Source of the DNA: Diplosphaera chodatii
Lineage: Eukaryota > Chlorophyta > Trebouxiophyceae > Prasiolales > Stichococcaceae
Direction: 5' to 3'
NCBI GenBank assembly: GCA_032358165.1
Contig: JAALGY010000032.1
Location: forward strand, 2,666,001-2,730,000
DNA: 64,000 bases
Below, piece by piece: positions 44,720 to 59,204 of the stretch; the stretch's first letter is position 1, and each line of letters begins with the position of its first letter. The position numbers and the translations under genes were made by a program. The notes beneath the pieces were generated by a model. That model ran no database searches. It was not told the DNA's origin and worked only from the letters and a program-made list of their open reading frames with translations.

Positions 44720-47700
44720 TCATGAAGGTTGCTCCTGCAATGTTGCTGCCTTGGGCACTATGCCATTATGGTGCTCTGCCGTCGACTGATCCGACCCGTC
44801 ATCCCCGGCGTCCTCGATGTTTGCTGCCTTGCCCTCTGCCGCATCCGCAGCCTCCGGTTCATCGTCAGACCCTGTGCACAGTGCAACACCAAGGATCGTC
44901 AGCACGGGCAGCCGAAAACGATGTAAGGATACGTCCTACAGACGGCCTGCACACCGCTAGCCTCTCATCTGAGAGCCGAAGCAGCATCCCGACGACGTAG
45001 CAGCCGTCTGAATCTGTTGGGCAGGGCAGGGCGAGAAACGCACCCGACTCCTCGGTGCCGGAGTCCTCCGAGTCATACTCCTCATCGTCCTCCTCGCCCT
45101 CCTCATCCCCCTCCTCGTCCTCGACATGATAGTCGTCCACCTCTGCAGCAGGCGTCGCAATCATATTTATTTGTTGAGCACCCTTGCATGCCATCGCCCC
45201 CCTGCCACAGGCGGGAACAGGAACAGGTGGGCAGCCAGGGTGAGCCGTTGCTCGCCTTTGCACCACCATTCCCACTATCGTTTGTGTGCAGGCGCAGTGA
45301 TAGCAGTGCGCACCCTCTTCAGGGTTGCCGAACTCATCCAGGGGTATGACACGCCCAGCACGACCAGCACGCCCTTCACGCTCTGCCCTCGACTTCTCAG
45401 CAACCTGAGAATAGATGATCCCCACAATTCTGGCAGATGCAAATAGTCATGATAGATTCAAGACAGCTGTACTCTGTGTTGCTACATCTGGTGCAGCAGC
45501 TGCGGCTTGCCTTCAGCTTCAGGGGCACGACCCGGTCGGCGCCAATCCAGGAGTCGCACATCACGAACAGCGTGTAATCCTTGCGTGCGGCGGTGCGCGG
45601 CATGAATTTGACCTCCACCAGTTGCCCCGCTGCATCCCCATTCGAGCCAGCCGCCACCTGCAGGCTCAGACGCAGTGTTGACAGCGGATGATGTTTCAGG
45701 TCGAACAAAGCAGAACGACACGCTGGCAACGAGAAATACTGCTGCAAATGCATCCTGTACATGGGCTGCTGTCATACTGCCCTGCAACCTGAAGCCAGTA
45801 CCTCGTTGCCAGATGCAACCGGCTTCAAGGCTTGTTGCTGTGCGCCATTGCCAGCACTGGTGCTGCTGCCTTTGTCTGCTGCCTGCTTGGATGCCTGTAC
45901 GAATCCAGCAGGGAGTTCAGGGAACATTGCTGTCGTGCACAGGCATACCACTTCCTGCTGGGTTGCACCCAGGGTAGGTGACATGCAAGATGCCTGACAG
46001 GGTGGAGCAAGTCGAATGCCTGGGCCCGGCCAGGCCATTCGCTACGTAGGTCACCTGCGCTGCGTCTGCACTAAGGAACTCGGCCTCTACCAGGCTGATG
46101 TGCTCCACCGGGGAGCAGACCTCGTTGGTCTGCGGGTCCGCCACAAAGAAGAACCACTTCTCCTCGCGTGGCTCCGGCCATTGCGGCGCAAATGCTGCCA
46201 CCGCCACGCCCTCCTTCCCCAGGTCTGCATTGCGGAATGTGTGAGGTGAGCAGCTGCGGGTCTGACATGTTCCAAGTCATTCATGAGCCAGCCACATCAG
46301 CAGACACAGACCCTTTGCTTACTTTCGTAATGACACATCTTGCCACCAAAGCTTCAGTCATACCTACCAGCTGCCTTGGGATGTGTCCAGGATGGAAGGG
46401 TACATGACAACAGTGCAGAGACGTGCCGTGTGTGGCATGTGATGGGCGGGACAGCAGCACGCGGGCCTTGCAGGTGACCACGTCCTCCACCTGGATCTGC
46501 GCCTCAGGCTCGCCATCCACCTCGCAGCTGGTGGTCACTGTGACTGTGGGCATTGACGACAGCGCAGTCTCCACCTCCTCCACCTGCCAACAGGCAGGGG
46601 CAGAGTCGCAGGAGGGCGAAAGCGCTATTGGGGACCAGAGAAGCTAGTGCGAAGCATGAGTCATGCGCTGTCAACAGGCATGCATAGATGCTGAGCACTG
46701 TTTGCGGACACGACGCCCACGAAGCCCGCTGGTGCACAACACACACATGCACACGGCGCATCACCAACCCACAGACGCCTTGACAGCAGCAACATTGTTG
46801 CTGTGCGCTTCTCCAGCTACCTGGTCGTCAGTCAGACCCGCGAAGGTGAGGGCATCGCGGCGCTCTGCAGCCGGCAGCGCCTGCAGCTCGGGCAGGCTGC
46901 GCACTTTCTTGCGCATCAGCTTGCGTGCGACCTCTGTGTCCAGGTGCGGCAGCTGCAGCAGCGGCGCCGTGCCTTCCACAACGCCTTTGTGCGCGCCCGG
47001 GTTCCGCCGAGCTGACAGCGGCACTGCCTGCACATGCAATGCTGCGCTCACAGCCTGTCCCGCGAGCAGCTGCAAGTAAAGCCCCATTGAGGCCACGGCC
47101 CACCTGTTGAGGGCTGTGTGCAAGAGGTGCTGCTTGCAGTCACACAAGAGAGCTGTGTGGAAGGGAGGTGAGCAGCAGCCCCTACCTGTATCAGGTGCTG
47201 CAACAACTCAATGGAGCCGACCATCGGCGCCAGCCAGCCATAGCCGAGCGGCGGTCGCGGCAGCGCCGCCAGGTTGACCATCTCCGCCAGCAGCGCTGCC
47301 GAGCGGTTCAGCACGAAGCGGCGGTCCTTCACAAGCGTGGCGTGCGTCGGGGTGCGCTCCATGTGCGCCAGCAGCAGCATGCCCGCCTTCACACAGCCTG
47401 GCTTCCGCTGCCAGAAGGGCTTCTTGTCCCTCAGGTCTGGGTAGGTCCTGCAGCAATTGTTATCGGGCTCCTCAATGCAGCGGCGCAATGTTTTGCAATT
47501 TTGCTCGCTTGGTTCTCATAGCATTGCTGGACATAGATGACGAGGGATGGAGTGCAAGGCATGCTGACCACTGACCTGAGGGTCTCCTTGCGCAGCTCCT
47601 CCAATGCAGGCAGCTGGTTTGCCAGCGTCGGCAGGTTGATGAACTCTACAGCCACTGTCAGCGTCTCCATGATACGCGGCAGGCTCTGTCCCTCCTTGAT

Positions 47701-48869
47701 GGCATAAGGTGTTCTGCGCAGATGTCAGCAGAAAAGGTGTGTTGGTGTGCATTGCACGGAGTTGCAAATCGGACAGCAAAGCAGGAATGTACTGCTGATG
47801 CTGTCACGCCAAGATCGCCAAAACCATGTTGCGCACCTCAAGAATATCTCGTAGGTCTCAGCTACGATGCCGTCCTTGCCAACATATTTGTCGGCGCTGA
47901 ACAGGTAGCAGGCGGCCGCTACCAGCGGCAGCAGGATGAACACCAACACCAGGCCTGCCAGCAGGATCGGCTGCATCTTGGCATCGCCTTCCAGCAGCCA
48001 CTTTGGCAGTGCAATCCCCATGCTGATTGCCTGCACATTATGTGGCAATGACCAGTGACCGATGAATGCAACAAGCAGGCTGTGAAAGACATATATTTTG
48101 GCAAGTGCATGCACAGCGGGTGGCATAGGTGCGAGGTTGCACGAGCAAGGTAACGCCTGTACATTCTCCACAAAGATACAGCATGAGGCCACGCGCCTGC
48201 TGGCCGTCGGGATGCCCGTACTTCTCGTAGTTTTCCCGGGCCGCTGGGTCTGACAGCGCCTGGTATGCCTTGGTGATGTACTCAGCAAAGTACTTGTTGG
48301 CCTCCGGATCGGGGTTCTTGTCCGGATGATACTTCAGGGACAGCTGCCGGTATGCTCGCTTGACCTCCTTGTCTGTCGCACCCTTCTCCAGCTCCAGAAT
48401 GTTGTATGGATCAAATGGCGCGCTGTCCTTGATGGCCACCTAAGTAGCAACAGCCAGTGACTGGGCACCACCCTGTGCACACCCTTGGCGCAGGCAGCAG
48501 AGTCTGAGGCACCGTGACACCTGCTCACCTGGACGTAAAACACCAGGAAGAAGAAGAACAGCCATAATCCGATCAGCACCAGGTTGCTGGGGTTTGTCAG
48601 CTGCCGAGATGCGCCGCTCAACCACGTCTTCCTTTTGCTTCCCTGCAGGTCTCACGTCTTTTTGGTCCCAGCTCAGAGAGAGCTTGACCCACTTGTGCAT
48701 CAGCATGCCAGAAGCTGCCGCACGTGCTCACCTTGGCCCAAGGCTTCACAACCTGTTTGTCTTCAGACAGGTTGCATAGCCTGTAGATGGTGTATGGCAC
48801 CAGCACGATGGTATAAAGTGACAGGAAGAACACTACAAACAGCCCTGCCCCTTCCGCTTGGGCTCCCAT
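44720..48869 (-). CDS. SEC63: SEC63 translocon J-protein (ERdj2)
   Basis: Minus strand from ATG at 48869 to a stop at 44722-44720, about 13 exons. Topology matches Sec63: an N-terminal membrane segment ([20 protein letters not shown]), a second ([18 protein letters not shown]), the J domain [20 protein letters not shown] with [10 protein letters not shown] (HPD intact), [13 protein letters not shown], and a third membrane segment [20 protein letters not shown]. The Brl region follows: [60 protein letters not shown], then [19 protein letters not shown] and [15 protein letters not shown]. The C-terminal tail is strongly acidic ([40 protein letters not shown]), as in Sec63, where it binds Sec62. 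The role is recruiting BiP/Kar2 to the ER Sec61 channel for protein import. Confidence 0.95.
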
Positions 48870-49439
48870 CCTGAGTGCTGGGTATCCCTGCTAAATGCTG
48901 ATCTGTGTGGTTCTTGCCAGCTCCTGGCTTTCAGCTGCGCAATGTGCAGCTTTTGTTTCAGGCGAACCAGCCTTGCTCAGCAACACCAAGAAGGACTGCA
49001 GCAGCATGCTCGTGGCTCGACGGCTGCAACGGGCCTGCACATCATTCGCCTCCACCTCGCATACGACCCCGGCAGCGCCGTGCTCAGACAAGCTTGATCA
49101 GAAAGCAAGCAACGTAGCTAGCAGTGCAACTCTAGAGTGTGATTGTCTCTGCATTGCGCGTCCAGCGGCCAAAATCCCACAGAATGCTGCCTTGCACCAT
49201 TCTCTGGCCCTGTAGCAGTGCAGGTGTGCATTGCAGATTGGCACCCTGCAGTGTGTAGCAGGGGTGGCACATTACCTGTCATACGCTGTCAAACCTTTAC
49301 ACGGGCTCGCCTGACGTCGCCTACTTCTCTGTCAGTGTCGTGTGACTTGTTCATTGACAACCGTGGCCGACGGGCAGCTATAGCTATCTTGATACTTACA
49401 CTGGCGTAAGTATATAGCAGCTGACATCGAGCCAAAGGC
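48870..49439. other. Intergenic region between HOP2 and SEC63
   Basis: Both neighbours are on the minus strand, so this should hold the SEC63 promoter and the HOP2 3' region. No gene seen. A minus-strand TGTAA lies 40 bp after the HOP2 stop. Confidence 0.4.
49396..49400 (-). terminator. Candidate UGUAA polyadenylation signal (HOP2)
   Basis: TGTAA on the minus strand about 40 bp past the HOP2 stop codon. Confidence 0.4.
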
Positions 49440-50719
49440 TTATAGTTTCCTTCTCTTATTGGGCATCTGCACGGACAGCTGCCTCCAGTCCTCACCGTCC
49501 TCGGCCTCGACGCCGATTTCCTCATGGATTTCGGCACTCTTCCTGTCAATGTTCTCGCTCACGGAACCCCTGTTCGGCGGGGTCAGAGCATGATCACGGA
49601 ACGGATAGCAAGATTGCAAGCGTGGCCTTGCGGTGTCAAGCCAAACATCACGTCATGTGTAAACCGCCCACCAGATTGACTTGAAGATCTTTCTTCGCTT
49701 CTGCCAATGTTCCATGTTTGCTGCAAATACCTGCAGTGGCAGCAGGCAGCAGAGAGGAGGTCACTGCATGCGCTGGCGCATGTGACTTGCACCCACACTC
49801 AGCAAAAGGCCTACCGCTTCGACATTCTGCCGCTCCTCTGGTGGTATCAGCTCCGTGCCTGTCTGCATGCGCATCAGCTTCTGCTCATCTGCCTCTACCT
49901 GCAAGATGAGACTGAAATGCTGATACCCAATCTGCGTGCACTGCCTGCAAGGACTTCCAGCCTTCATCATGCTGGCTCTTGCCTTTGGCTGCAGCTTCTG
50001 GATGCGTGTTTCAATGTCCTCCAGCGACATGCAATTTCGCAGAGCCTGCATCCCTGCACAGCATGGCAATGCCATAAAGCTGCGGCGGTGCATCACATAC
50101 ACAACTCCCCAAACACAATGCCAACAGCCGTGGGCATCTGCAGAGAGCAGACCTGACTTAAGCGCACTGACCCTGTCTGCTCGCTCCGACATTTGCTGTG
50201 CCAGTTGTGCCTGTTCGGACTTCTTTATGTCCAACTCCTGAAGCCAAGTACAGGGCTTTACCCCATCAGCACGATGATGGTCCCCATGCACATGACGATG
50301 TTTACTGGTACTCGACATAAGGAGTATTGGGAGTGCTCAGCACCTCCGGAGACATAGATGCTGATTCATCCTGGGACGGAAAGTAAAGCTTTGTTTTGCC
50401 AAACTCCTGCAGCCGACCAAGCAAAGCTCGGGACCGTGCACAGGGCAGGCAACACGGCATTGTCAGGTCACAGTAGTCTGGCTGCTTTAATAAGACCATG
50501 TGGTACCTTACATATGACGCGTCCACCCTCAGCTGCCAAGGAATCGACTGCTTTTTGCACCTGGCCCTTCTTGATGCCATACTGCGCCAAGTTGTCAGTG
50601 ATTGTTTGCACTGAAAAGGGCTTGTTCGCATGGCATAGCAGCTGCACGACCCTCTCCTCCACCTGCACCGAAGAGAAGTCGCGTAGCTGTTCTGAGATCT
50701 GACGCACTGTGGCTGCCAT
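49440..50719 (-). CDS. HOP2: Meiotic homologous-pairing protein HOP2 (TBPIP/PSMC3IP)
   Basis: Minus strand from ATG at 50719 (MAATVRQISEQLRDF) to TAA at 49442-49440, about seven exons, roughly 210 residues. The N-terminal winged helix reads VVQLLCHANKPFSVQTITDN and IKKGQVQKAVDSLAAEGG, then EFGKTKLYFPSQDE, equivalent to the YGKQKIY-F strand in HOP2. A coiled coil follows (LDIKKSEQAQLAQQMSERAD; LEDIETRIQKLQPKAR), then TELIPPEERQNVEA, EHWQKRRKIFKSIW and a C-terminal IHEEIGVEAEDGEDW, matching the family ending. HOP2 works with MND1 to stimulate DMC1 and RAD51 strand invasion in meiosis. It suggests the alga keeps a meiotic programme. Confidence 0.92.
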
Positions 50720-52863
<2,144 letters not shown>

Positions 52864-53637
52864 TATTGGGGTTGCAGTAGCCGCACAATTCCTTGCTGCC
52901 GACGGCTGGATGCGGCAATATCTATGTCCTAGCCAGGGGATGGTGTCACTGTCGCTTTTGGAGGACATCCGGGGAAGCATTGCGATCACCGTGTAAGCAC
53001 TGTGGGATCAAATGTCATACAGATGCCGACTGATGACTTCACTGCCGCTGTGCCCATTTACCTATGCATGCCCATGTGGCGGCTCCCTACTACGTGCAGA
53101 AGCATGCTCTAATCGTCACCGACATTTTGTGGCGACATTATGTCGAGCAGACGACGTTGCTTTGCAACTGCAACTGCACTTGAGCTCCAGGTAGCTCGAC
53201 GCAGGCACCCTGCTGCCACATCTCCCGTCATTCTCGGAGCGGACGATCTGATTGTGATTCAGAGGCACATACGCCAGAGCGAAGTAGCGATGCCCTTTGA
53301 TTTGAGTCGGGACAAGGCGAGCGCAATAAGAAATTTTTCACGTCGAAGCATCGCTGTCAGCGGTGCCCATTGTGACCGATAAATGTGTGACATTGACCCG
53401 GGTTCACAGTCACACTTGGTGTGGTCACCGCTCGTTCTGCGGACAGCGTTGTGTCAGTTTAGCATCTAATCAAAGTTGCAGGTGAAGATGTGAGCATCGA
53501 TGTGATGTGTAGACGGCACATCTTCTGAGTCAAGTGAGTACGACATGTGCGCACCGGAGGCATCTCTGTGGAACGTAGTAGAGTCCGATAACATGGCCAG
53601 CTTACTGTGCATAACAGGCTGATGTTTCCTCGCGTAG
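52864..53637. other. Intergenic region after ATP2
   Basis: About 770 bp. One 80-codon ATG frame at 53140-53382 has no motif and differs in composition from nearby exons, so I leave it uncalled. The rest looks non-coding. Confidence 0.4.
52992..52996 (+). terminator. Candidate UGUAA polyadenylation signal (ATP2)
   Basis: TGTAA 129 bp after the ATP synthase beta stop codon, on the coding strand, as expected for a chlorophyte poly(A) element. Confidence 0.4.
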
Positions 53638-55973
53638 ATGCCAGACTATACAGAGCAACGGTGGCGCCAGCAACCAACTGTTGGTCGGCCCGTGGTGGGC
53701 TTCAGCAGTGCGCCAATCCTACAGGAGCAAAGCCGCAAGGCTCCAGCCTGGAGCGCATGGCAGGTGATGGCAAGATGCCATGCTGCAATGCCTTGCCGTC
53801 AGGTGGTGCCCAGCTAATGACATCTGCTTCTGCTCTACTTAAGAGGACAGCTTGCTTTGCAGATCACACTGTTGCTGTCCGCTTGCAGGGGATGCAGCAG
53901 ATGCTTGATGAGACACAGGCGGACAGCGCCAACATGCGGCGCATGTATGTCGCTCTTGGAGATCGCATCGCGGACGTCATGCGCGCCCATGACTGGAGAC
54001 AGACGGTTGTGCAGCGGCCCGCTATTCTCCAGCAGGTGTGCCACATCTTCACTTGCAACACTGATGTTGCATAGGCTGTGTATGAAATATTTCTCGAGAG
54101 ACCGTAGACCGTGAGGTGCAGCGCATTTGTTGTGCGTCTGGCGGGCACTGCGCAGCAACGGATTGGCAGCACAGGTGTGCCAAGGGGTGTTTGGCACATG
54201 AGCGGCAAGCACGCCATCACTTTCAGGTATGCACTTGTCATGAACTCTGGTGTATGATCATCCTCATACACGCCTTGCTTGTATGCACTGCAGCTTAACG
54301 ACATAGAATGTCTGGTCAATGCAGGCTGGTCAGCTGAATGCTGTGAAGTCACAAATGACAGCCTCGCAGCGGCGGCACGCGGCCAAATGCAGGGCCATCA
54401 AGGCCCTGGAGGGGCGGCTGGCGGCCACCGAGGCCGGCTTGGCCACTGCTCTGGTGCAGCACCGTATGCAGGTGTGATCCACCTCCCAAGTGATCTTTCT
54501 GTACTTATGATGCTATTCAACGTGCATAGCACAGAGTTGACTGCAGCAACATCCTGATGCCAACCATGCAATGCAGGAATCATGTCCATCCAGAGACATT
54601 GTGCCCAAGCCCATAACCAAACCGCAAGCGGAAGTCGAAGCCGGTGTGCCCTATGTTCAAGCACCCACGGCAGCCCCTGATACGGATCTTCATCAACAGG
54701 TCACTGCACATCACGCACGCATCCAGGTGATAGATGCGAGCCACTTGAACATCACTGTACTGTTGTGCTAGGGATATCTAGGCCGTGTCGCAGTTGACTA
54801 CGGGCACTGTGCAAAACACAGGGCCTGGAGCAGCAGCTCAAGGCAGTGATTGCACACGAGGACGCACATCACTTTGAAGCGCAGCTTGATGAGCTCAGCA
54901 AAGGCCGCCAGAAGCATGCAGACATGCTGGCAGAGATGGCGGAAGAGTGTGCTGCCACTCTGACAGAGGTGGGTGCACCCTGACTTGCATCTCAGCAACA
55001 TGACTTGAATGACCACTGGATCACCCGGACCACAGCCTGCAGCTCATTTTTACATCTCGAAAGTCAGAAGATGCAAATTGGACAATTTCATGCAGCTAGG
55101 CAGACGAAGCAGCAGACAGGGCTGCGCATGTTGCACCTCAGCAGCCGCCAGCGCAGGTGGGCACACCAGCAGATGGACGGGTTGATGACGCACATGTGCC
55201 GGCTGCCACGCGTGCTGCTCACGAGACGAGCAGACGACGAAAGCTTGCTGCTGCACGTGTATCAAAGACAGGCAGTGTGCCAAGCCATCGTGATATGCGG
55301 CACAGAAGAGCCAGAACACCTGACAGCACCTCGCTATCAGAGGACAGCACATCACTGGCACAGGGCTCGGAGCTGGTGAGTACTTAATCGACTACACAGA
55401 CCAGGAAACTGACGGTAGACATGGTGACAGCAGATCACATACGATGGCCGTCATAATGTGCCTTGATTGACGGACCGCAGGATGGGCCGTCGCCACCACG
55501 ACAGCTTAAGCGCAGCGTGAGTTCGCAGCCGCCGCCTGGTGGAAACGGCGCTGGCGGAGCTGTTGCAGCTTTGAAGGCGGAGATGAGTACACTCAGGAGC
55601 AGTCTGGCGGGGCTGCAGCGCCGCTATAGCATAGATGTGAGCTGCAAGCCATTGAAAGCGATGCGCAATGCAGCACGATAACGTCCCACCCAGCAGCCCT
55701 TACGTGTATCTTGCACCGCAGGTGAAGACCCAACAAGAAGCTGCACATCAGATGTCCTACCCAGCGGAGGTCGAGCAGAAGGCACTTGGGGCACAGATCA
55801 GAGAAGCAGTAATCGCCGCCTCAAGGCGTGCAAGCCGCGTCAGTGCCGGCGGCGAAGGCGAGGGTGCCGTTGAAGTTGTCGATGGCGTTGACTTGAATGA
55901 GCTGGAGCTGCAGCTGGCTAACATCTTGAGCGGCAATGGGGCCGGCGTGGAACAGAGCTCACCTGCCACATGA
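53638..55973 (+). CDS. Unrecognised coiled-coil protein
   Basis: Not recognised. About eight exons from ATG at 53638 (MPDYTEQRWRQQPTVGRPVV) to TGA at 55971-55973; roughly 420 residues. Exon 1 (53638-53763) joins exon 2 (53889-54035) in phase: APILQEQSRKAPAWSAWQ, then GMQQMLDETQADSANMRRMY. Further blocks are heptad-like: AVKSQMTASQRRHAAKCRAI, ALEGRLAATEAGLATALVQH, LEQQLKAVIAHEDAHHFEAQ, LDELSKGRQKHADMLAEMAE, AALKAEMSTLRSSLAGLQRR and EVEQKALGAQIREAVIAASR. Between them are Pro- and Ser-rich linkers. The end reads VDLNELELQLANILSG. This pattern is seen in cytoskeletal, centriolar and trafficking proteins, but nothing points to one. There may be an extra exon between 54035 and 54325. Confidence 0.6.
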
Positions 55974-57131
55974 CATCGCATCCTGTGACGCGATCAGGAC
56001 ATGGCTTGGCAGTCGGGCAACATATGAGCACGACCATGCGACAAGGACGAATACGTGGCACGATGCCCGACCATGAATGCTGCACGGCCTGCCAGTATGA
56101 ACCGCCACGTTTCTTGGAACTGCCCACAGCTCTGATCCCAGGCAAACTGAGCAATACTGCGGTTTGCAAATCGGTTGGCCCCCGTCGGTGCTGAAAACGC
56201 TGGTTTTCAGAAGTTTTGATCGGTAATCGAAAGGGCCGATGTCGGTTTCGGAAAAGCTGCTGTCAAATTCTGGCACTTCGCAGCACCCCCCTGCGACCCC
56301 CTCCAGCACTCGGCGCAGAGCCTGCCATGGCACATGAGTAGTGTTTTCATGTTTGCATCGGCCCGCGCCGTTGTGCTGCACACGCGAGGCAGGCTGCCAA
56401 GCAAGCGGGCTGTGTAGCTTTAGGATGGACGACTGGCAGCAGGCCGAGCTGGCCAACGGGAGGCCTGGTGATGACACTGACGCACGGCATCCTTTGCGCT
56501 GACACCCTCAAACAGCCAAGCTTCAAGCAGCAGCTCCTTAAAGTCGGCTTTGTAGCCAGCAGGTCCAAGTTGATGTAGGCTGGGTGGCATCTGCACTCGC
56601 GCAGCGCTGTCACGCAAGCGCGCGGCACTCAGCAACGCCGCAGGTCACGCAAGCCTGCTCGTCAACAGGTAGGCGGCGCGTTTGTGGACCGATGTTGGCG
56701 TGCGATACGGCAAAATTCGAGTCTCATGACCCCCGTGATGAGGGGAGGGGGCGCTGGCGATTTCTAAATGCCATCGGTAGCTGGCCGGGCCGACGTCGGT
56801 TTCTGAAGCCCACTTTCAGAAATTCTGGTCGGCTTTTCAGAACCGACGGGGGCCAACCGATTTGCAAACCGCAGTACTCGCTGAAACTCATTGCCTGAGA
56901 AGTTTCCAAAACCACAGCGACTCAGCACACATGCTGACTGGCGCTTTGGCAACAGTTGTCTCCACCCTGCTTTGACAGCACAAGTGAGCAAAGGTGCTCA
57001 AATTCAAGTGCGCGCACACTAGCTGGACATCTGTTGGGGCGCAGCCGTGCTGGTCACCCCAAACAGCTGTCTCGGCACAAGCATAGCTCACCTGATAGTT
57101 TGCACATGTCAGCAGCAGCAAAGATGTGATC
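55974..57131. other. Intergenic region holding an inverted-repeat element
   Basis: Nearly 1.2 kb between two plus-strand genes. It contains the 35-bp inverted repeat listed separately. A minus-strand ATG-less frame at 56635-56420 (YKADFKELLLEAWLFEGVSA) lies inside the repeats but is too short to call. Confidence 0.45.
56155..56876. mobile_element. Candidate MITE-like element with 35-bp inverted repeats
   Basis: Positions 56155-56189 and 56842-56876 are perfect 35-bp reverse complements (the left arm begins TACTGCGGTTTGCAAATCGG). Imperfect similarity extends inward (CTGAAAA next to each arm) and outward (CAGGCAA beyond both). Both inner flanks also contain a CCGAYGTCGG palindrome with adjacent GGTTTC. 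The left inner flank has a perfect hairpin, CTGAAAAC-GCTG-GTTTTCAG, at 56191-56210. About 650 bp separate the arms and no transposase is visible. A non-autonomous DNA transposon is the best guess; target-site duplications could not be defined. Confidence 0.55.
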
Positions 57132-59204
57132 ATGGTCAATGCGGCCCCGCAGCTGGCAGCCCCAGCTGCCAGCGCTTACGAAACAGGCATCATCGTGCTC
57201 CACTACTTGGAGCATCACTTCCCAGAGACAGCAGTCTTCTTCACAAGGTACATGGTCAGATCCAAGCATCTGCAAGTCTGGTCATGCACTCTTGAAAGCA
57301 TGCATTGATGTGTGCTGCTGTATTGCGGAGGGTCCTGGACTGTGGCCTCCTGGTGTGCGCAGGGATGCGCAGACGCTGCTGAAGGGCCTCAAGCGCACCC
57401 CGAGCGGCGTCAAGGCGCTGCCGGCAATCCTCAGCGACTATGTGGCCCTCACAGAGAAGGACATGCGGAGGCGGTCGCTGGCGGCACGCGACCCGCTGCT
57501 GCACGACGTCCTGGCGCTGGTGGACCGGCACGCAGCGACGGCGCCCCTCGCGGTGCCCCCACCTCGGGCACAGCCTCAGCAGCCGGCTGTCAGTCGAGCG
57601 CGGCAAACTGGCGGTGAAGTCAGGCACCCAGCGCAGCCAGTGCAGCGCGGGGGTGCCGTCCAGCCCAGCCTGCCTGCCGCAGCGGGCCAGCGGCACATGG
57701 CCACCAGCAGCGCCCCGCCAGCAGCCATGCGCATGGTGCCCACACCAGCATCGGCCACTGTGCCGCCACCTGCTGGCACGGCCAGTCTGGCCTCTGCTGG
57801 GCGGCCGCCGGACATGCGGCTGCGGCGTGCTGCCGGCACAGCACTGTCGCCGCTGCACACCTCGCGGAAGCGGCCGCCGGCGCGGCGCAAGTGGCCGGCT
57901 GCTGAGGAGCTTGATGCTACAGGGCAGGATGGCGGCATGACGGATGCCCTTGGCATCCTGGAGCGCAGCCTCAACCCGGAGACGCTGCTGTCGCTGTTCT
58001 CTGGTGGCGAGCTGCAGGCGAGCACACATCAGACTCAGCCGGCTGCCGCAACCCCCCTCTGCCCACAGCTTTGCATCTCGTGTCGTTTCAGATCAAGGTG
58101 TCCAGTCAATGCTGATGACTCAGTGCTCCTCGTTATTGTCCAGGAGCGCTTTGCAGCAGGGCTTGCAAGCCACCTGTCCCGCTCGCTGCCAGGCCAAAGG
58201 GGCTCCACCGCTCCACCCGCGCAGCAGCAGCAGCAGCAGACCTTCCAGGTCCAGACAGGCAGCCAGTGCAGTCCGCCCAGCGCCGCTGTCAGTGCGTATG
58301 GCGATGGCACTTCCGCCTACCTGGCAGACGATTCTGTGCTCGATGTGAGCCAGTGTGGTCTCTCTAGCGTTACAAAGACTTTGTGCTCAGCCCCGATATG
58401 TGGAAAGCATGCTGCCCTTAAAACCCCTGTCTGCAACAATCATGATTGAACTGGGTGTCGTGACTCTAGCTGTACAGCTTGGTTGCGCAGTGGAGCGACC
58501 TCCTGACGTCCATACCGGAGGACCCGGAGATGTGCAGCATCCTCGAGCCGCTGACCATGCCGCCGGCGCCACAGCCGCCTGCAGCCCCACAGCCAGCAGC
58601 TGGCGAGGCAGCCTCCCTGCAGACCAGTGCTCAACAGCCACCCGCCTTGCCAGCCGCCCCTCAGCCCGCAGATGCGACACGGGCACAGCACCCTGGCCAT
58701 GCAGCGGCGCAGCCACAGGACTGTGAGGTGCCGCTGCGATCGGACAGTGGCGACAACACTCCGTACAGTGCTGCCCAAGTGGCGGCGCTCGCTGCACCAG
58801 CTACTGCAGGCAGGCCGAGTGGTGACTTTGCTGCTCAAGCACACAAGTCTGCCACGACAGACAGGCAGGCGCAGCAGCCTGAACGCGCAGGTGCGATTGC
58901 TCTTGGTGGTGGGACAGAGCAGCAATCTAATACAACTGGCGACGCCAACGAAATGCTCGACACACGCACAGGGCAGCTCGCCTCTCAGGCAACCGTTGCA
59001 GCTGGTGAGCAGGGATCACATGCCAAGTCAATGCTTCATGCAGATGGGCAGGACAGGGACGATGTGTCGTCCCTGCCAGCTGGCAAGAGTGCCGACACAA
59101 CTGCTCAAGCACCAGCGGGGCCGGACGACGATCTCATGATGGACGAGCAGGACATGGACACGTTCCTGTTAGAGTTGCATGGGGCGGGACAAACTGCAGG
59201 ATGA
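57132..59204 (+). CDS. Unrecognised Pro/Gln-rich protein with acidic C-terminus
   Basis: Not recognised. Starts at ATG 57132 and ends at TGA 59202-59204, about five exons. Exon 1 (57132-57247) gives SAYETGIIVLHYLEHHFPET, a helix resembling a LisH-type dimerisation segment but not a clear match; exon 2 (from 57363) continues DAQTLLKGLKRTPSGVKALP and DYVALTEKDMRRRSLAARDP. A long Ala/Pro-rich region follows with a basic patch (HTSRKRPPARRKWPAAEELD), then ILERSLNPETLLSLFSGGEL, a Gln run, YSLVAQWSDLLTSIPEDPEM and a final acidic, hydrophobic tail DDDLMMDEQDMDTFLLELHG that resembles a transcription activation domain. A nuclear regulator is plausible but is inference only. Convergent with the UPF0301 gene, stops 157 bp apart. 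Confidence 0.6.

Noticed and set aside
53140..53382. 80-codon ATG frame after ATP2
   Set aside because: No homology recalled, no splice partners, and composition typical of intergenic DNA here.
56420..56635. Minus-strand frame inside the inverted repeats as a transposase remnant
   Set aside because: Only about 70 codons, no DDE or other catalytic signature, and another frame is open over the same stretch.
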